Shown in pieces: positions 1 through 12,581 of a DNA stretch of 64,000 bases. Numbering within the stretch: position 1 is the stretch's first letter; the number at the start of each line of letters is the position of its first letter. Below the pieces are notes generated by a model, which did no database searches, had not been told where the DNA came from, and was given only the letters and a program-made list of their open reading frames with translations. Origin of the DNA: Antedon mediterranea (taxonomy: Eukaryota > Echinodermata > Crinoidea > Comatulida > Antedonidae); contig NC_092675.1 in the NCBI RefSeq assembly GCF_964355755.1, forward strand, positions 15,639,312 through 15,703,311, written 5' to 3'. A program made the position numbers and the translations under genes.

Positions 1-655
1 GGAAAAAGCACAATAATAATAAATAAATAAAATTATTCAATATGGTTATAGAAATTTCTTAATTTTGTAAATGCATCCTATCTTCGCAGAGATGGGCTAT
101 TTTCAGTTTATCCAGTTAACCTAGGCACAAAATACACAACTAAAATCTACTGTCTATAAAAAAAAGAAACCCACAGCCATAAGCAGTGCTGTTTAGTACA
201 GTATGAAAAGTAACATAACATGAATAAAATGTATCTTAGAATCGAGGTGGTGGTGTAAACAGACATTAAAACACATTATGCAACCGAGCGCTATATAGTC
301 TGTATACACGTCTACAGAAGTGACTAATTGGGAAACTTTCGTCTGTCAGTGTCCCAGAGTAGACAGTGTAATGATTAAACACAAAAAAACATTAAATCAT
401 GCCTACAAAAAGGATTAAAAAAACCAGCAGTACCAGCACATACACTTAAATCAGAGTAGATCAAAAAAAGTTAAAGAATCCCACGTCATGCGTTCTTATT
501 TAACTTGAATACATACCTATGTTGTAGAGCAGGCAATACTTCTACATTTGCACTGTAGATTACATACAGTAATTATATTTAGTACAGACGAATCAAAACA
601 ATAAGAAAAATCTTATGCTAATCTTGCGAGAAAAATATCTGGTTTTTTTTGCTTT
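1..655. other. hook downstream intron, no recognisable feature
   Basis: This AT-rich stretch follows the donor at 968/967 of the last visible hook exon on the minus strand. I saw no further splice-bounded coding piece of the coiled coil here, so the next exon probably lies left of the window. Confidence 0.4.
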
Positions 656-772
656 AGTTCGGTCTACACTATCAAACTTTGTGACAAAAAATGATGATGT
701 CATATCACTACCATATTTAAGCAATCACACTTTTTTTTGTCAAACTAGTTTGATGATAGTGTAGACAGAGCT
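656..772. mobile_element. MITE with TIR AGYTCKGTCTACACTATC, copy 1
   Basis: The segment begins AGTTCGGTCTACACTATC and ends with the inverse of AGCTCTGTCTACACTATC, and most of it is a near palindrome with internal blocks such as ATATCACTACCATATTTA. Related copies lie at 1488-1606 and 48972-49075. No coding capacity. The superfamily is not determined because no clean target duplication is visible. It lies in the hook intron. Confidence 0.7.
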
Positions 773-968
773 TGAGATGTATTTACCTTTTTCCAGATAG
801 TGCATGGGGCTATAATTTAATTTAGGTTAACTAAAGACAAAAAAATGTTTGTTCAAAATAAGCCGTTTATGTTGGGATTATTCAAATGGCTTTTGTCCGT
901 GATTTATTCATTTTTTCCAATTATTAGTAAATTTTTCTACTGTAAATGTAACGTAACTTGCACCGTAC

Positions 969-3900
969 CTTGGGTCATCTAGGTGATATCCACTTTCAAT
1001 CCTTTGTAATAATGACTCATTATCATTTTGTACAGCATTCTTTTCTTCTTGTAAGGCTGCAACCTATTGACAAATTATTAAAATTGTTTCACTCTTCTCT
1101 GATTACAAGTTAGTTACTGACATTCAACTAGAACATGACCTCGTTGGACAGTTTCTATTGCAGAATTATGCCCAGGGATTATAATTACTGTAATAGAAAG
1201 CAAATGTAATCAACTTTCATAAATCTATATTTATATTATATTATAATAACAACCAAAACCCCAACATAGATTTTCATGCAGTACATGTGTGACAAACGTA
1301 ACTTTACTAAGTGTTTATTGGCATTCAAACAATATAAAAGAAGATGGTTTTTCTTTTCTTCTGTTTGTATTTATATGTTTCATATGGCCAATTATTTACT
1401 CTTAGTATTAAAGTAAATTACTTTCCTTTTATAGAAAATGCGATGTACAGCAAACCTAACTTACCCACATTGTATTAGGCGCTATAAAGCTCTGTCTAAC
1501 TAGTTTGACAAAAAAAGTGTGATGTGCCCAAATATGGTAGTGATATGCCACAATATGGTAGGTATATTTTTTGTGACATTTAAGTTTGATAGTGTAGACA
1601 GAGTTTTAAAGACAACCATTATTATCAGGTGACCATTTAGAATAAAATGATCACCTATTGTTTTTGTATGAAATCTTTATTAGATGATCATTTAGAATAA
1701 AATGATCACCTATTGTTATTGTATGAAATCTTTATGATTAGGTGCTCATTTAGAACAAATGATCACCTATTTTTATTGTATGAAATCTTTATTATTAGGT
1801 GATCATTTAGAATGAAATGATCACCTATTGTTATTGTATGAAATCTTTAAATATCTTACAAGTCACAGCTCTTCAGAATTAAAGGTGACCTTGAATTTTA
1901 TTACTTATTATGAAAGCTGCTGAAATATAGATATGAATTCATATTGAAATTGTGTCTATCGGATGTTGTGCCATTATCATATAGCCAGTTGAAATTAAAA
2001 AGTACACTGTATAGTATAGGGTATAATATAATAATAAGCACCAATCAGCACCATAATCATTATGTATCAGGTCATAGGATTGCATAAATCAATATTTTGC
2101 GGTCATATTTAATGTACGTGCATGTTGAAAAAAAAATTTAATATCAGAAAATTATAAAAATGATCACCTATAATTCATCAAAGTGACGAATTAAATTCTA
2201 GTTATTATTATTTTACTACACCAACTTACTTACCTGCATATCCAATTCATGACACTTCTGTAGTGCCAAATCTTTTTCCTCGCGTAATCTTCGCGTTTCG
2301 TTTTCCAAGACTTTTGGGTCTTGGTCATCATAGATATCCACAAAACCGTCTGTAGCATCATTTCTATGTTCATCCATGTTCATTATTTCTTGAATTGCTC
2401 CCATTATTACTTGCTGTACATCTTCTTCCATAATCATTATGGTGTTGATATATTCTATATATCCAAAAGGTAAATTTGTGAGAGAACTTTTATTGTTGTG
2501 CTTGATCCCATTATGTCATTCATGTTTGTTTGTGGAAAAAACAAATATTTTATTGATGGTGTGTGTTTGATCTTAACACTCAAATTTGTTTGTATATTTT
2601 ATACTAACTGTGAAATGGTTCCATGGTTTTGTGAAACCAAGTTCTCTTTTTTATAGTAACAATTTTTGTTAATATATAAATATCTGAATATAGTTAATTT
2701 CAATGTAACATTTTATGATGACACTACAATAAATAGTGTGTATGATTAGGCATACCCAATAAAAGCTTCATAAATAATTGCAGGGTAAAGAGTTAATACA
2801 AAGCAGCAAAAATTGAAATGGAAAACAATTAAAAATAGACAATTACTATAGTAAAACTCACAAACTTTACAAAACTTGATTAAAAATCTTACTTTTTAAA
2901 TCTTTTTTTATATTTATTTTTGGATGCTGCTGTTGTTAAAGAAATGGCTATATACTGAAATAAAATACATCATAATGTAATTACAACATTATGTTAATTT
3001 ACTATAATTTAATTTGTTTATTTTCACCTTCTTTTCTGTCACAGTTGACTGCAATCCCCAGCACTAATTGCAGAAGTCGTCCCAGGTGGTACTCATTACC
3101 ATGCTCAGCAATAGCACCCAAGTCAGGCTTAGGAAATTCTTTTATAGATTGGTTCAGAACCTACAAATATAAATGTCACATTTAGACATGCATCACATAA
3201 TTGCTGTTGATTGTGTCATAATGTATAGAAAATTCATTTTCAATGATAACTTATTTCAAGCAATAAGGGCCTGTGTGTGTGGAATGCTTAAATGCTTTTA
3301 CTAATGTTGTTATACTAACTGTAGAACCCATACTAAAGCCTAGCGAAATTGTTTGCACTAATTGAAAGCTTCACCACACATGCCTATTCATGTTTCTATC
3401 TTCCAAATCCCTCTCTACGCATGCGTATAAGCTGATGCTTTCGATTTACGCAAACAAATTTCTCCTTGTGGAAAATAGACTTATTGAAAGCATCAGCTTA
3501 TACGCATGCATATTCATGTTTCTATCTTTCAAATACTTCTCTACGCATGTGTATAAGCTGACGCTTTTGATTCACACAAACAAATTCGTCTAGTGGAAAA
3601 TATGCTACACCTTTGGAACCTAACTTAATAAGTATGTTGTCCTCTGAAGAATAGAGTTTAGTGTTACTGTTAAAACATCCATCTTATAGGGGTGTCCTAA
3701 ATCACCAATCAAACAAAATTATGTGAGTCCGGGGGGACGGAAGTGTGACGCTTGATGTGACTCCTGGGGAGAACACTGAATAAACCAATCAGAGGGCTTA
3801 TTATATTACACTTTAATATACTATAACAAGCCCTCTGATTGGTTTACCTCTTTGCCAACAGGAAACCAGTACTGCTATCAACTGTGCCATTAAACAGAAA

Positions 3901-6900
3901 ATGTCTACAACAAATATCAAATTTGGAAAGGCTGGAAGTTATTAATAATATAACTTTTCTACATATAAAATGAATAATAATTTAGTTTTTATTTTAAACT
4001 AGCATTTTAATACAAATATTTTGTATATTAACATTATCTGTCATTATTTTGTATCAATATTCCAAAAAAAAAGAATTACGAAAATCTGACAGTTTGTAGT
4101 TTACGAAATATAGGGTCTAAAACATCGCCGAAAATGATTGTTTTTAGCCACGAACGATGTTAACAAATTGTGCCCTCAGTCGACAATTGTATGAACTAAA
4201 ATAATTACATATAATTACGTTTTATAGTAAGTTATTTTTGTATATCAACATTGGAAATATCAATAAAATATGTTATTAAATGTTTATAAAATATATAAAG
4301 TTGTTAAATATTTAACGAAATTCAGACAAATTCATTGCTCTAAATTTGTGTAGTAACGATCAATACAGAGAGATCATGTGACTTCACGCAAGAGAAAACA
4401 TTCCACTGTCGGTGATTCGCGTCCACCAATCAAATAGCCAGAATCCAAAATCATTCAACCATGAGCTCAGCAGCTTTGATTGGCTTACAATGACATATCA
4501 CAAAATGGTGGTTTTGTAGTTGAGCCTCACGTAAATTTCACAATTTTGAAATAAATGGATATTTTTTATGGTAAATGTGTGTGATTTTTCTCTAAAAGAT
4601 TTGAATAATAAAGACTTCATATCGAGAAAAAACGTTATTTTTGGCACTTATATAAATATTTCTCAGAGAAAAAAGCACATGGCATGTGGAAATATATTAT
4701 CTTGGCGTAGAAAGACCAAAAAAATGCCAGGTCATGAGAGGCTCAACTACAAAAACAAGGTTGAATAGGGTAAGGTCACTTGACCGTTCAAAGCTTTTTG
4801 AGTAAACAATCGTATGGTCGTACGCGCTAGATGATGATATTTTAACTACATTTTTTACATGTTTGGTTGGATCCTGGAGGAAATATATCCTCCATGGTTG
4901 GATGTAATGGAAATGAAAAATAGTTGATCTGATAGAATAATACGTAAATAAACAAACACTCAAAAGAATTATGTTTACAGTTCAATTATTTTCAGAACAA
5001 TAATACATAACTAGACATGTAACTCGTCACTTTGACGAGTTTGGTTATCCGCCGCGCAAGTGGTGCAACATTAACATTAAGGGGATAGGTTGAGGACAAA
5101 AGGAAGTGTTCACGTTGGCATTATGACCTGAACTGAAGAATATGATATGTTGTTATTGCTGAATTTTATTATTTAAATTCATATATAGTATACACAGTAT
5201 AATCTGTATCCATATCACATACAGTGTAGAATAGGTGAAATTACGGGACTCGCTATTTATTGCAATTTTTAACATGTTGACGGTTTTAAAATGAAACGCG
5301 AAGGTAGCAATTCCGAAAGGAAATTATCTCAGCAACAACGTATTAGCGTGTAGAAGAAATTTGAATACGTGAAATATTGATGCGCGCTCTTTTAAATGTA
5401 ATGAATTATGACGCAAAAGATGAAAATACGACCTTTTTTATATAACTGGCCATATGATGACGTCACAACATCCGATTGGCAACATTTTTACATAATTTCG
5501 TATCTACAATCCAATAGCTTCCAGAAAAAGTTTTAATCGTGATTATCACATTTTATTCTTACGAGCTATAACAGATTAAAATTTACTGTAAAGATGAAAT
5601 TAATGCCACACGTGATTTAAATTTTTAGGCATGATGACGTCAAAAAAATAAAAATATTTTTAACTCCTGCGAAAGATACTTGATTGACCTAGACAATATC
5701 AAAATCGGGGTGAAAATGAAAAACGGATAAGTGGAGATGCGCTCTATTCAATGTGATGAGCTATGACGAAAGGTACAAAAATCCTAAATTTTATATTCGC
5801 GTGGCCATACGATGACGTCACAATGTCCGGTTAGCCATATTAATACCTGATCCGATATCTACAACTCATCTACTTCCAGAATATGCCATCCACAAAAAGT
5901 TGACCGTCTAGTTTAGAAATTACGACTGTTTAAAAAAAGGCATATTTTAAACAAATTTTTTAACCTTTTCATAAAAAACGCGCGCAAATTGTCCAATTCG
6001 ACGTGCTCGTATGACGTATCTTTAAGTCGAAATTGTTTAAAATTTGGTAAAATTACTAGAAAAGGCTGGAAAAATATAAATCACGCGAAAAAAATACGTT
6101 TTCAATGCTACGTGCGCACCGCACACGTAAAAATGTGCGCACGCGTGGGAATTTTTGACATGCTTAAAACGACATGAATCGCGTAGAAAGTTGATTATAA
6201 ATTAATTTTGCGCATTTTGAAATTTTAAATGCGCGTGCGCGCGTAACTTTGTGTAAAACACGCAATTTTTTTTCAACAGAAAGTTAGCGCATGATATAAA
6301 TTAAACTTTTGCAAAGTTTCAAGTTGAAATGTTATTTGGTTGTCGAGCTATGTTAAATACGACAAAATCGTTAAATCGCGCGTAAGTCACGTTGCGCAAT
6401 TGTAAACGTCATGAAAAGCTTCGCTTGACGACGTTACGTAAATGTCAATATGTTAAGATAGTTACCGAAATGTTATGTTTGCGAGTTTCAGAGAAAAGCG
6501 TTACACAAAAATCATACAGAAAGAAAGAAGAAGAACTAGACATGTAACTCGTCACTTTGACGAGTTTGGTTATCCGCCGCGCAAGTGGTGCAACATTAAC
6601 ATTAAGGGGATAGGTTGAGGACAAAAGGAAGTGTTCACGTTGGCATTATGACCTGAACTGAAGAATATGATATGTTGTTATTGCTGAATTTTATTATTTA
6701 AATTCATATATAGTATACACAGTATAATCTGTATCCATATCACATACAGTGTAGAATAGGTGAAATTACGGGACCCGCTATTTATTGCAATTTTTTAACA
6801 TGTTGACGGTTTTAAAATGAAACGCGAAGGTAGCAATTCCGAAAGGAAATTATCTCAGCAACAACGTATTAGCGTGTAGAAGAAATTTGAATACGTGAAA

Positions 6901-9900
6901 TATTGATGCGCGCTCTTTTAAATGTAATGAATTATGACGCAAAAGATGAAAATACGACCTTTTTTATTTAACTGGCCATATGATGACGTCACAACATCCG
7001 ATTGGCAACATTTTTACATAATTTCGTATCTACAATCCAATAGCTTCCAGAAAAAGTTGTAATCGTGATTATCACATTTTATTCTTACGAGCTATAACAG
7101 ATTAAAATTAACTGTAAAGATGAAATTAATGCCACACGTGATTTAAATTTTTAGGCATGATGACGTCAAAAAAATTAAAATATTTTTAACTCATGCGAAA
7201 GACAGTTGATTGACCTAGACAATATCAAAATCGGGGTTAAAATGGAAAACGGATAAGTGGAGATGCGCTCTATTCAATGTGATGAGCTATGACGAAAGAT
7301 ACAAAAATCCTAAATTTTATGTTCGCGTGGCCATACGATGACGTCACAATGTCCAGTTAGCCATATTAATACCTGATCAGATATCTAAAACTCATCTACT
7401 TCCAGAATATGTCATCCACAAAAATTTGACCGTCTAGTTTAGAAATTACGACTGTTTAAAAAAAGACATATTTTAAACAAATTTTTTAACCTTTTCATAA
7501 AAAACGCGCGCAAATTGTCCAATTGGACGTGCTCGTATGACGTATCTTTATGTCGAAATTGTTTAAAATTTGGTAAAATTACTAGAAAAGGCTGGAAAAA
7601 CATAAATCACGCGAAAAAAATACGTTTTCAATGCTACGTGCGCACCGCACACGTAAAAATGTGCGCACGCGTGGGAATGTTTTACATGCTTAAAACGACA
7701 TGAAACGCGTAGAAAGTTGATTAGAAATTAATTTTGCGCATTTTGAAATTTCAAATGCGCGTGCGCACGTAACTTTGTGTAAAACACGCAATTTTTTTTC
7801 AACAGACAGTTAGCGCATGATATAAATTAAACTTTTGCAAAGTTTCACTTTAAAATGTTATTTGGTTTTCGACATATGTTAAATACGAGAAAATCGTTAA
7901 ATCGCGCGTATGTCGCGTTGCGCAATTGTAAACATCATGAAAAGCTTCGCTTGACGACGTTACGTGAATGTCAAAATGTTAACATAGTTAACAAAATGTT
8001 ATGTTTGCAAGTTTTAGAGAAAAGCGTTACACAAAAATCATACAGAAAGAAAGAAGATGACAAAAAAGATGATGATGATTTCGTACAATCACAAGAGGTT
8101 ATCCTGCAACTTCGTTGCGGATAACCAACTAGACATGTAACTCGTCACTTTGACGAGTTAGTTATCCGCACGACAAAGGCCACGTAGACGTCATACGTTA
8201 GAATATTGCACACAGAAAAAGATTGTGGCAATATGACCTGATCTGAAGAATATGATATGTTGTTATTGCTGAATTCTGTTATTTTGTGTCATATTATATA
8301 TACAATATAATCTGTATACATATTACATACTGTGTAGAATAGGTGAAATGACTGGACCCGCCATTTATTCCAATTTTTAACATAGCGACGGTATCAAAAT
8401 GAAATACTAAGATAGCAATTTCGGAAGGAAATTATCTCGGCAACAACATATTAATGTGTAGAAGAAATTTAAATACGTAAAATATTGATGCGCGCTCTTT
8501 TAAATGTGATGAATTATGACGCAAAAGATGAAAATACGACTTCTTTTATTTAACTGGTCATATGATGACGTCACAACATCCGATTGGCAAAATGTTTACA
8601 TAAATTCGTATCTACAATCCAATAGCTTCCAGAAAACGTTTTAATCATGATTATCACGTTTTATTCTGACGAGCTATAACAGATTGAAATTTACTGTAAA
8701 GACGAAAATAAGTGACCCACGTAATTTACATTTTTAGACATCATGACGTCATAAAAATTAAAATATTTTTAACTCATACGAAAGATAGTTAATTGACCTA
8801 GATAATATAAAAATCGGGGTAAAAATGGAAAACAGATAATTGGAGATGCGCTCTATTAAATGTCATGCGCTATGATGAAAGATACAAAAATCCTATATTT
8901 TATATTCGCGTGGCCATACGATGACGTCACAATATCCGGTTAGCCATATTATTACATGATCCGATATCTACACCTCATCAACTTCAAGAATATGTCATCC
9001 ACAAAAAGTTGACCGTCCAGTTTAGAAATTACGACTGTTTAAAAAAAGGCATAATTTTGACAAATTTTAACGAATTTTTTACCTTTTTCATCAAAAACCC
9101 ACGTAAATTATCCAATTCGACGTGCCCGTATGACGTAATTTTAAGTCTAAATCGTTTAAAAGTTGGTAAAATTACTACAAAAGGCTGGAAAAACATAAAT
9201 CACGTAAAAAAAATTGTTTTCAACGCTACGTGCGCACGGCGCGCGTAAAAAAATGCGCACGCGTGGGAATTTTTTACCTGCTCAAAATGACATGAAACGC
9301 GTAGAAAGTGGATTAGAAATTGATTTTTCGCGTTTTGAAATTTTAAACGCGCGTGCGCGCGTAACTTCGTGTAAAATATGCCATTTTTTTTACAAAGTCA
9401 GTTAGCGCAAGATATAACTAAAACTTTTGTTAAGTTTCAATTTAAATTGTTATATGGTTTTCGATGTTTGTTAAATACGCGAAATTCGTTAAAACGCGCG
9501 TAAGTCATGTTGTGCAATTCTGACGTCATTCAAAAATAGAAAAGCACAACTTCAGGTGAATACCCATATGTTGACAAAGTTATGAAATGTTAACTTTACA
9601 CGTTTTTGAGATATGCTCTGCACAAAAATGACAGAAAGAAAGAATAATACAGAAAAAAAAACTAGACATGTAACTCGTCACTTTGACGAGTTAGTTATCC
9701 GCACGACAAACGCCATGTGCACGTCATACGTTGGAATATTCCACACAGAAAAAGATTATGGCATTATGACCTGAACTGATGAATATGATATGTTGTTAGT
9801 GCTGAATTCTGTCAATTTTTTGTCTTATAGTATATAGTACAAACAGTATAATCTGTATATATATTATATACAGTGTAGAATAGGTGAAATTAAGGGACCC

Positions 9901-12551
9901 GCCATTTATTTCAATTTTTAACATGGAGACGGTATCAAAATGAAACACTAAGGTTGCAATTTCGGAAGGAAATTATCTCGGCAACAACATATTAATGTGT
10001 AGAAGAAATTTAAATACGTAAAATATTGGTGCACGCTCTTTTAAATGTAATGAATTATGACGCAAAAGATGAAAATACGACTTTTCTTACTTAACTGGAC
10101 ATATGATGACTTCACAACATCCGAATGGCAAAATTTTTACATGATTTTGTATCTACAATCCAATAGCTTCCAGAAAACGTTTTAATCGTGATTATCACAT
10201 TTTATTCTTACGAGCTATAACAGATTAAAATTTTCTGTAAAGATGAAATTAATGCCACATGTAATTTAAATTTTTAGGCATGATGACGTCATAATAATTA
10301 AAATATTTTTAACTCATGCGAAAGATAGTTGATTGACCTAGACAATATCAAAATCGGGGTGAAAATGAAAAATGGATAAGTGGAGATGCGCTCTATTAAA
10401 TGTGATGAGCTATGACGAAAGATACAAAAATCCTCAATTTTATATTCGCGTGGCCATACGATGACGTTAAAATGTCCGGTTAGCCATATTAATACATGAT
10501 CCGATATCTATAACTCATCTACTTCAAGAATATGTCATCCACAAAAAATTGACCGTCCAGTTTAGAAATTACGACTGTTTAAAAAAAGACATAATTTTGA
10601 CAAATTTTTGTACTTTTTCATAAAAAATGTGCGCAAATTGTCCAATTCGACGTGCTCGTATGACGTAACTTTAAGTCGAAAGTGTTTAAAAGTTGGTAAA
10701 ATTACTATAAAAGGCTGGAAAAACATAAATCACTCGAAAAAAATATGTTTTTAATGCTACGTGCGCACCGCACACGTAAAAATGTGCGCACGCGTGGGAA
10801 TTTTTTACATGCTTAAAATGACATGAAACACGTAGAAAGTTGATTAGAAATTAATTTTGCGCATTTTGAAATTTTAAATGCGCGTGCACGCGTAACTTTT
10901 TGTAAAACATGCCATTTTTAGTGCACTAACAGTTTGCCCTTCATATGACTTAAATTTTCATAAAGGGTAAAAAAAAAATTACTCTTGGTTTTTAAGCTAT
11001 GATCAATCATTAAAAATCATAAAATCGCGCGCAAGTCACGTTGCGCAACTCTGACGTCATTCAAAATAGGAGATGCACAACTTCACGTAAATGCCCACAT
11101 GTTGTCAAAGTTATAAAATGTTATGTTTACACATTTTAGAGAAACGTGACTCACAAAAAAATGGGAAAGAAATAAGAAGAATACAGAAAAAAAAAAAAAA
11201 AAATATTGATCCACTACAATCACAAGGAGTTATCCGCTACTAAGCGGATAACTAATAAAAAAAAGATGATGAAACAGGACAGTTACAAGGAGTTATCCGC
11301 TGAGTGCGGATAACTAATAAAAAGTTGATGATGATGATGATGATGATTTCGTACAATCACAAGAGGTTATCCTGCAACTTCGTTGCGGATAACCAAAAAT
11401 GATGATGACTAATGGACGAATAATCAATGACATAGCGCGCATGGCAACGGATGTGGAGTGGAATCATGGCAATAACAATGAGGTCAACTCTCGGTAATCC
11501 TAAAATGAGTACATATATCTCTCCAAAAATGTACCATCGCGAAAACAATAACATTTGCGACGAAAGTACAAAATAGGTGGTGCTGTTGAAATTTCAAATA
11601 AGCAAGAGTATAACAAAAATATTTCCTAAACACAAAATGTGAAGAGATTTTTGTGTTTATAATATCTGTTGAATGACGATAAAATGGGGTTCAAATTAAT
11701 AAATATAATTAGAGATTGCAAAACTTTAGTTTACTGTGTCATGTTGACCAAACGCCAAAATGAACTGGACACCGGGCTTTGGGCCAGCATTGAGAATTCA
11801 GCATGCTAGGTCCTACTGTATAAACTGATTTAGTATAGGCGCAAAGTGTATCTCTTGACTTTAACAGTGGATGGAGCACCGCCTTTTTTAATGGCCTAGC
11901 TTCCCAGCAATTATTATTCGGCAATGAATTACGATGGATAAATTTAATAAAAGTATGTGGTTATAAAACAAATAATGAATTTTTTGTATTCGTTGAATGG
12001 AGAGAATATTTTATTCTATTTTTAACAAAGCCAATTTTTCAACTAATTTTCACCGTCCAACTGAAAAATTCATTTTTGTATACTACTGCGTACAGTTATT
12101 ATGATCTTGAAAGATGAACTTACGTCATTATAATAGTCTGTTACTCGTTCCATGACCTTTTTCAGATTACTGTGTTTTATTCTCCAGTTCCCTCCTACAT
12201 CTGGTTTTATTCTTACCAGCCATTCATCATCAAATTCAGTGGGTACACTATGTTTTTAAATAAATTATACCAGTTTAATTAATAATACATGTTTACTAAA
12301 AAATAATCAGAAAGGAAGATTTATGTGTAACAATCAACTCTCCCAATACTGTCTGGTATTCCAATGTTTTTAATGGTAACAAATTAATTTTAGTGACCAT
12401 TTGGACATCAAGAAAGAGAGTTAACAAAATTAATAATTAATCAAAAGGTATTAATGATCACTTACCACTGCTGCAAAATCTCTGCTATAGCTACTCCATC
12501 AGCTAGGTCATCGACCTTTGCGTGACGTGCCTTAACTTTAAATGTATCAAC
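969..12551 (-). CDS. hook: Hook-family dynein adaptor, partial gene (5 internal exons)
   Basis: Hook proteins link cargo to cytoplasmic dynein-dynactin on microtubules. Exons in transcript order are 12466-12551, 12124-12247, 3028-3160, 2234-2454 and 969-1063. All have AG/GT borders on the minus strand and matching phases, giving 219 continuous residues. The first two exons encode the calponin-homology-like Hook domain (VDDLADGVAIAEILQ; then EWLVRIKPDVGGNWR and SNLKKVMERVTDYY). The third carries LGRLLQLVLGIAVNC. The fourth reads YINTIMIMEEDVQQVIMGAI, whose Q and I seven residues apart match the pair I recall as contacting the dynein light intermediate chain in human HOOK3. It then enters the coiled coil (KCHELDMQ), which continues in the last exon (VAALQEEKNAVQ). 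The start exon (about 20 residues expected) was not found above 12551, and the later coiled coil and C-terminus lie left of position 1. The 9-kb intron 3161-12123 holds an array of repeats in the same orientation as the gene. Family assignment is firm; vertebrate HOOK1/2/3 orthology cannot be resolved, since invertebrates usually have one Hook gene. Confidence 0.93.
1488..1606. mobile_element. MITE, copy 2 of the GTCTACACTATC family
   Basis: Starts AGCTCTGTCTAAC and ends AGTGTAGACAGAGT, with an internal direct duplication of the ATATGGTAGTGATATG block. It is the same family as 656-772 in the opposite internal orientation. It sits in a hook intron, about 20 bp before the short hairpin-bearing element at 1627. 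Confidence 0.65.
1627..1850 (+). repeat. Four tandem hairpin monomers, about 57-bp period
   Basis: Each monomer is a stem AGGTGATCATTT, a short loop (AGAATA or similar), the complementary arm AAATGATCACCT, then a linker TATTGTTATTGTATGAAATC. Monomers start near 1627, 1682, 1740 and 1797; the first and third have one stem mismatch each. The linker is shared with the hairpin array at 17043-17470 although the stem sequence is entirely different. Confidence 0.85.
1627..2201 (+). mobile_element. Short (575 bp) diverged member of the hairpin Helitron-like family
   Basis: The 5' part is four tandem hairpins. The 3' end is a half stem AAATGATCACCT, then a hairpin (AATTCATCA with arm TGACGAATT), then AAATTCTAG followed by T. 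The same layout ends the 1.5-kb units of this window. The middle also matches: ATCGGATGTTGTG and CATATAGCCAGTTGAA correspond to ATCGGATGTTGTGACGTC and CATATGGCCAGTTGAA in the long units. It lacks coding sequence and is non-autonomous. It ends 32 bp from the GT donor of hook exon 2234-2454, antisense to hook. Confidence 0.75.
3378..3606. repeat. Direct duplication of about 100 bp with an inverted piece between
   Basis: 3378-3480 and 3506-3606 are about 90 percent alike (both include TATTCATGTTTCTATCTT and ACGCATG.GTATAAGCTGA). Between them lies an inverted fragment of the same unit (GAAAGCATCAGCTTATACGC). No gene is visible; this is upstream intron of hook. Confidence 0.7.
3782..3846. repeat. 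Inverted repeat with CCAAT boxes
   Basis: TAAACCAATCAGAGGGCTT on the left pairs with AAGCCCTCTGATTGGTTTA on the right across an AT-rich loop of about 25 bp. It places two CCAAT boxes head to head. It may be the core of a small TIR element or a regulatory palindrome; the sequence alone does not decide. Confidence 0.7.
4070..4190 (+). repeat. Dispersed repeat fragment, inverse copy near 40.03-40.14 kb
   Basis: The block with CTAAAACATCGCCGAAAATG and TTTTTAGCCA is matched, on the opposite strand, at 40030-40140 inside the 823-bp element. The surrounding AT-rich sequence 3940-4330 is also loosely alike. It is probably a remnant of a related element in the hook intron. Confidence 0.5.
5011..6534 (-). 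mobile_element. Helitron-like unit F1 (minus strand)
   Basis: Read on the minus strand, the unit ends with the hairpin AACTCGTCA/TGACGAGTT, then ACATG and TCTAG followed by T, which is the classic layout of a Helitron 3' end. Just inside lies GCGGATAAC, the stem sequence used in the 5' hairpins of complete copies. The body holds several TGACGTCA sites and many CGCGCACGCG-type stretches. Small ORFs (for example 5989-6177) are not conserved intact in other units. No Rep or helicase coding is present, so it is non-autonomous. It is the outermost (left) unit of a four-unit head-to-tail array in the hook intron. Confidence 0.75.
6536..8127 (-). mobile_element. Helitron-like unit F2 with 5' hairpin
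   Basis: About 95 percent identical to the unit at 5011-6534 by eye. Its 5' end (right side) is preserved: a hairpin of GGTTATCC-GCAAC arms at 8097-8126, followed after two bases by the CTAG end of the next unit. On the minus strand the hairpin is followed by the linker CTTGTGATTGTACGAAATC, a variant of the linker in the other hairpin arrays. Confidence 0.75.
8129..9660 (-). mobile_element. Helitron-like unit F3
   Basis: Same structure as its neighbours but more diverged (for example the 3' subterminal region reads GTCGTGCGGATAAC, and several CRE sites are mutated). It has the CTAG terminus at 8129 and TGACGAGTTA hairpin. The 5' end runs directly into the CTAG of the unit at 9662 through an A-rich stretch. 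Confidence 0.72.
9662..11395 (-). mobile_element. Helitron-like unit F4 with triple 5' hairpin cluster
   Basis: The most upstream unit in transcript sense. The body matches the other units to about 11160. Beyond it lie an A-run and three hairpins with GTTATCCGC/GCGGATAAC stems at 11229-11252, 11292-11314 and 11365-11394. The last hairpin is the same as the one at 8097-8126. A (GAT)n microsatellite separates the second and third. Confidence 0.72.
11396..12123. other. hook intron remainder
   Basis: About 730 bp between the repeat array and hook exon 12124-12247. The short open frames here have no recognisable motif. No structure noted. Confidence 0.3.
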
Positions 12552-12581
12552 CTAACAAAAGCAAACAATATCTATTAGTAC

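Noticed and set aside
5989-9405. Repeated ORFs of 60-80 codons (NSTCSYDV, KGWKNINHAKK) in the Helitron-like units
   Set aside because: They recur only because the units are repeats; the frame is broken in most units and changes include stops and frameshifts, so no sign of protein selection.
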